From: Mycolicibacterium mageritense
GTDB taxonomy: Bacteria > Actinomycetota > Actinomycetes > Mycobacteriales > Mycobacteriaceae
Assembly (NCBI RefSeq): GCF_010727475.1
Contig: NZ_AP022567.1
Location: 6,138,001 to 6,202,000 of the forward strand
DNA: 64,000 nucleotides
Direction of reading: 5' to 3'
Of the stretch, positions 62,665-64,000 are shown piece by piece. A program made the translations under genes and the position numbers. The notes under the pieces were generated by a model. It was not told the DNA's origin, did no database searches, and worked only from the letters and a program-made list of their open reading frames with translations. The first letter of the stretch is position 1. The number at the start of each line of letters is the position of its first letter.

Positions 62665-63227
62665 AGGCAGCGTCCACGCGATTCACGGTGCTGTCGAGGC
62701 TGCTGCACTGGTCCTCGGCCGTCATGGTCATCGCCCAGTTCTTCATCGGCGTCACCATGATCGCCGCGCTGAGTTACTACCCGCTGCTGCTGGCGATCCA
62801 CCGGCCGCTGGGCATCGCCATCCTGGTGTTCACGGCCGTGCGACTCGTCAACCGCCTCACCCACAAGCTGCCGCCGTTCCTGGCCACGATGGGTCCGGTC
62901 GAGCGCCGGGTGTCGAGCTACTCCGAGTACCTGCTGTACGCGCTGCTCCTGCTGCAGCCGCTGATCGGCTGGGCCATGCTGTCGGCCGCGCAGTCACCCG
63001 TCGTGCTGGTCGGGGCCATCCACCTCCCGGCGATCGCCCCGCACAACCTCACGCTCTACGCAGTGCTGCGCACGTGCCACAGTGTGGCCGCCTACCTGTT
63101 GTTCGCGGCCTTCACCGCCCACATCCTGGCGGTGCTGTTCCACACGCTCGTGCTGCGTGACGGCATCATCGACCGAATGGCGCTGTGGCCCAAACGAAGC
63201 CGGGCCGCCGAGCGCTCAGCTCCGTAG
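62661..63227 (+). CDS. Cytochrome b561 family membrane protein
   Basis: 188 residues, four membrane helices. Heme-ligand candidates are His in LLHWSS, AIHRPLG, TCHSVAA and FTAHILA. The family transfers electrons from the quinone pool across the membrane. Coupling to the exported peroxidase (ATGA) suggests it reduces that enzyme. It overlaps the convergent esterase gene by 12 bases. Confidence 0.92.
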   Translation: MKAASTRFTVLSRLLHWSSAVMVIAQFFIGVTMIAALSYYPLLLAIHRPLGIAILVFTAVRLVNRLTHKLPPFLATMGPVERRVSSYSEYLLYALLLLQPLIGWAMLSAAQSPVVLVGAIHLPAIAPHNLTLYAVLRTCHSVAAYLLFAAFTAHILAVLFHTLVLRDGIIDRMALWPKRSRAAERSAP

Positions 63228-64000
63228 CGCGTCGCGCAGCGCCGCCAGGCCGCGGTCGAACGCCTCGGTCGCGGCGGGCACCACACCCGAGTACCCGAGG
63301 TAGCCGTGCACGAGCGTCTCGGCGTTGTGCAGTTCGACGGGGACACCAGCCGCGGTCAACAGCTCGGCGTACCGGGCGCCGTCGTCACGTAGCGGGTCAT
63401 GGCCCGCGGTGGCGATGTACGCGGGCGGCAGGCCGGACAGATCCGTGGCACGCGCGGGCACCAGGGTGGCCGGGGGATCGGCGAGATCGACATGCCCCGC
63501 GTACCACTTCGAGAAGCCCTTGACCGCATCGAGGCCCAGGATCGGGGCTTCGGCGTTCTCCCGGAACGACGGCAGTGTGGTGTCCCACGTGGTGGCCGGG
63601 TACCAGAGCAGCTGAAACCGGATGTGCGGCCCGCCGGCGTCGCGCGCGAGCTGCGCCACGACCGCGGACAGATTGCCGCCGGCAGAGTCGCCCGCGACCG
63701 CCATCCGGTCGGCGTCGGCCCCGAGCTCGGCGGCGTGGCCGGCCACCCACTGCGTGGCCGCCCAGACGTCGTCGACGGCGGCCGGATACGGGTGCTCGGG
63801 CGCCAGCCGGTAGTCCACCGAGACCACGACGGCTCCCGCACCGACCGCGTGCCTGCGTGCCGTGCCGTCGTAGCTGTCCAGGTCGCCGACCGACCAGCCG
63901 CCGCCGTGGATGAACACCACGACGGGCAGGATCTCGCCGTCGGCGGCCGGGGGCCGATAGATCCGCACCGGGACCGGCCCGGCCGGTCCGTCGATCGTGC
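63216..64000 (-). CDS. HSL-family alpha/beta hydrolase (5' end beyond window)
   Basis: The frame runs open to the right edge (TIDGPAGPVPVRIYRPP before the first GTG at 63968), so the start lies outside; about 261 residues are visible. Oxyanion motif FIHGGGWSVGDLD, nucleophile VAGDSAGGNLSA, Asp in TAGHDPLRDD and His in ETLVHGYLG form a complete hormone-sensitive-lipase-type esterase (Lip family). Substrate is a short- or medium-chain ester, by family. Confidence 0.9.
   Translation of the reverse strand, partial: TIDGPAGPVPVRIYRPPAADGEILPVVVFIHGGGWSVGDLDSYDGTARRHAVGAGAVVVSVDYRLAPEHPYPAAVDDVWAATQWVAGHAAELGADADRMAVAGDSAGGNLSAVVAQLARDAGGPHIRFQLLWYPATTWDTTLPSFRENAEAPILGLDAVKGFSKWYAGHVDLADPPATLVPARATDLSGLPPAYIATAGHDPLRDDGARYAELLTAAGVPVELHNAETLVHGYLGYSGVVPAATEAFDRGLAALRDALRS

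Overview
The window is GC-rich actinobacterial chromosome from a rapidly growing mycobacterium (Mycolicibacterium type). The basis is gene order and protein character: the stretch from about 0 to 24.7 kb follows, inverted, the M. tuberculosis order Rv2567-Rv2569c, Rv2559c-Rv2551c, aroC-aroK-aroB, Rv2536, pepQ, efp, nusB. The stretch from 41.5 to 61.5 kb follows Rv1379-Rv1395: pyrR-pyrB-pyrC-Rv1382-carA-carB-pyrF, mihF-gmk-rpoZ-coaBC-metK, then monooxygenase-CYP132-AraC. These two blocks lie far apart in M. tuberculosis. I did not assign a species.

Layout. 0-4 kb: a 5'-truncated ATP-grasp/alpha-E protein, a transglutaminase and a zinc metallopeptidase. 4-5.7 kb: divergent TetR / azoreductase-SMR efflux unit with a double-palindrome operator. 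5.7-10.6 kb: ASCH-like protein, DUF3097 protein, RarA, ArsR/AHSA1 pair, a small membrane protein whose Shine-Dalgarno sequence lies in a hairpin, and a starvation-type ABM protein. 10.6-21.9 kb: YjbQ, alaS, ruvX, mltG, aroE, epimerase, F420 oxidoreductase, prepilin peptidase, aroC-aroK-aroB (no aroQ). 21.9-24.7 kb: membrane protein, pepQ, efp, nusB.

24.8-41.4 kb is the accessory part, placed exactly at the joint between the two conserved blocks. It holds a TetR-controlled operon (DUF4242 protein, acyl-CoA-dehydrogenase-like flavoprotein and a complete nitrate/sulfonate/taurine-class ABC importer with a Tat-type binding protein). Next comes a second, tightly overlapping operon: GntR regulator, a 75-residue 2x[4Fe-4S] ferredoxin, a lipoprotein binding protein with a C-terminal NosL-like domain, permease, ATPase, and a fumarate-reductase/APS-reductase-type flavoprotein carrying about nine HEAT repeats. 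I consider this second operon the best candidate for an undescribed system: import of a small (probably sulfur-containing) oxyanion or organosulfur compound coupled to an iron-sulfur/flavin redox step in the cytoplasm. A large LuxR regulator, a 70-residue HTH-like protein, a serine hydrolase and a methyltransferase follow.

41.4-50.1 kb is the pyrimidine operon with a PyrR-binding hairpin before pyrR. 50-52.3 kb has a DUF2330 protein and a secreted Gly-Pro-rich collagen-like protein where M. tuberculosis has PE15/PPE20, followed by a 547-bp gap. 52.3-56.2 kb is mihF to metK. The end of the window has TetR/SRPBCC, BVMO-P450-AraC, a Tat-exported catalase-like peroxidase with cytochrome b561, and a 5'-truncated (minus-strand) HSL-type esterase running off the right edge.

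Starts were chosen from Shine-Dalgarno position, ATGA/GTGA overlaps and family length. Product names rest on motifs read by eye; no database search was run.
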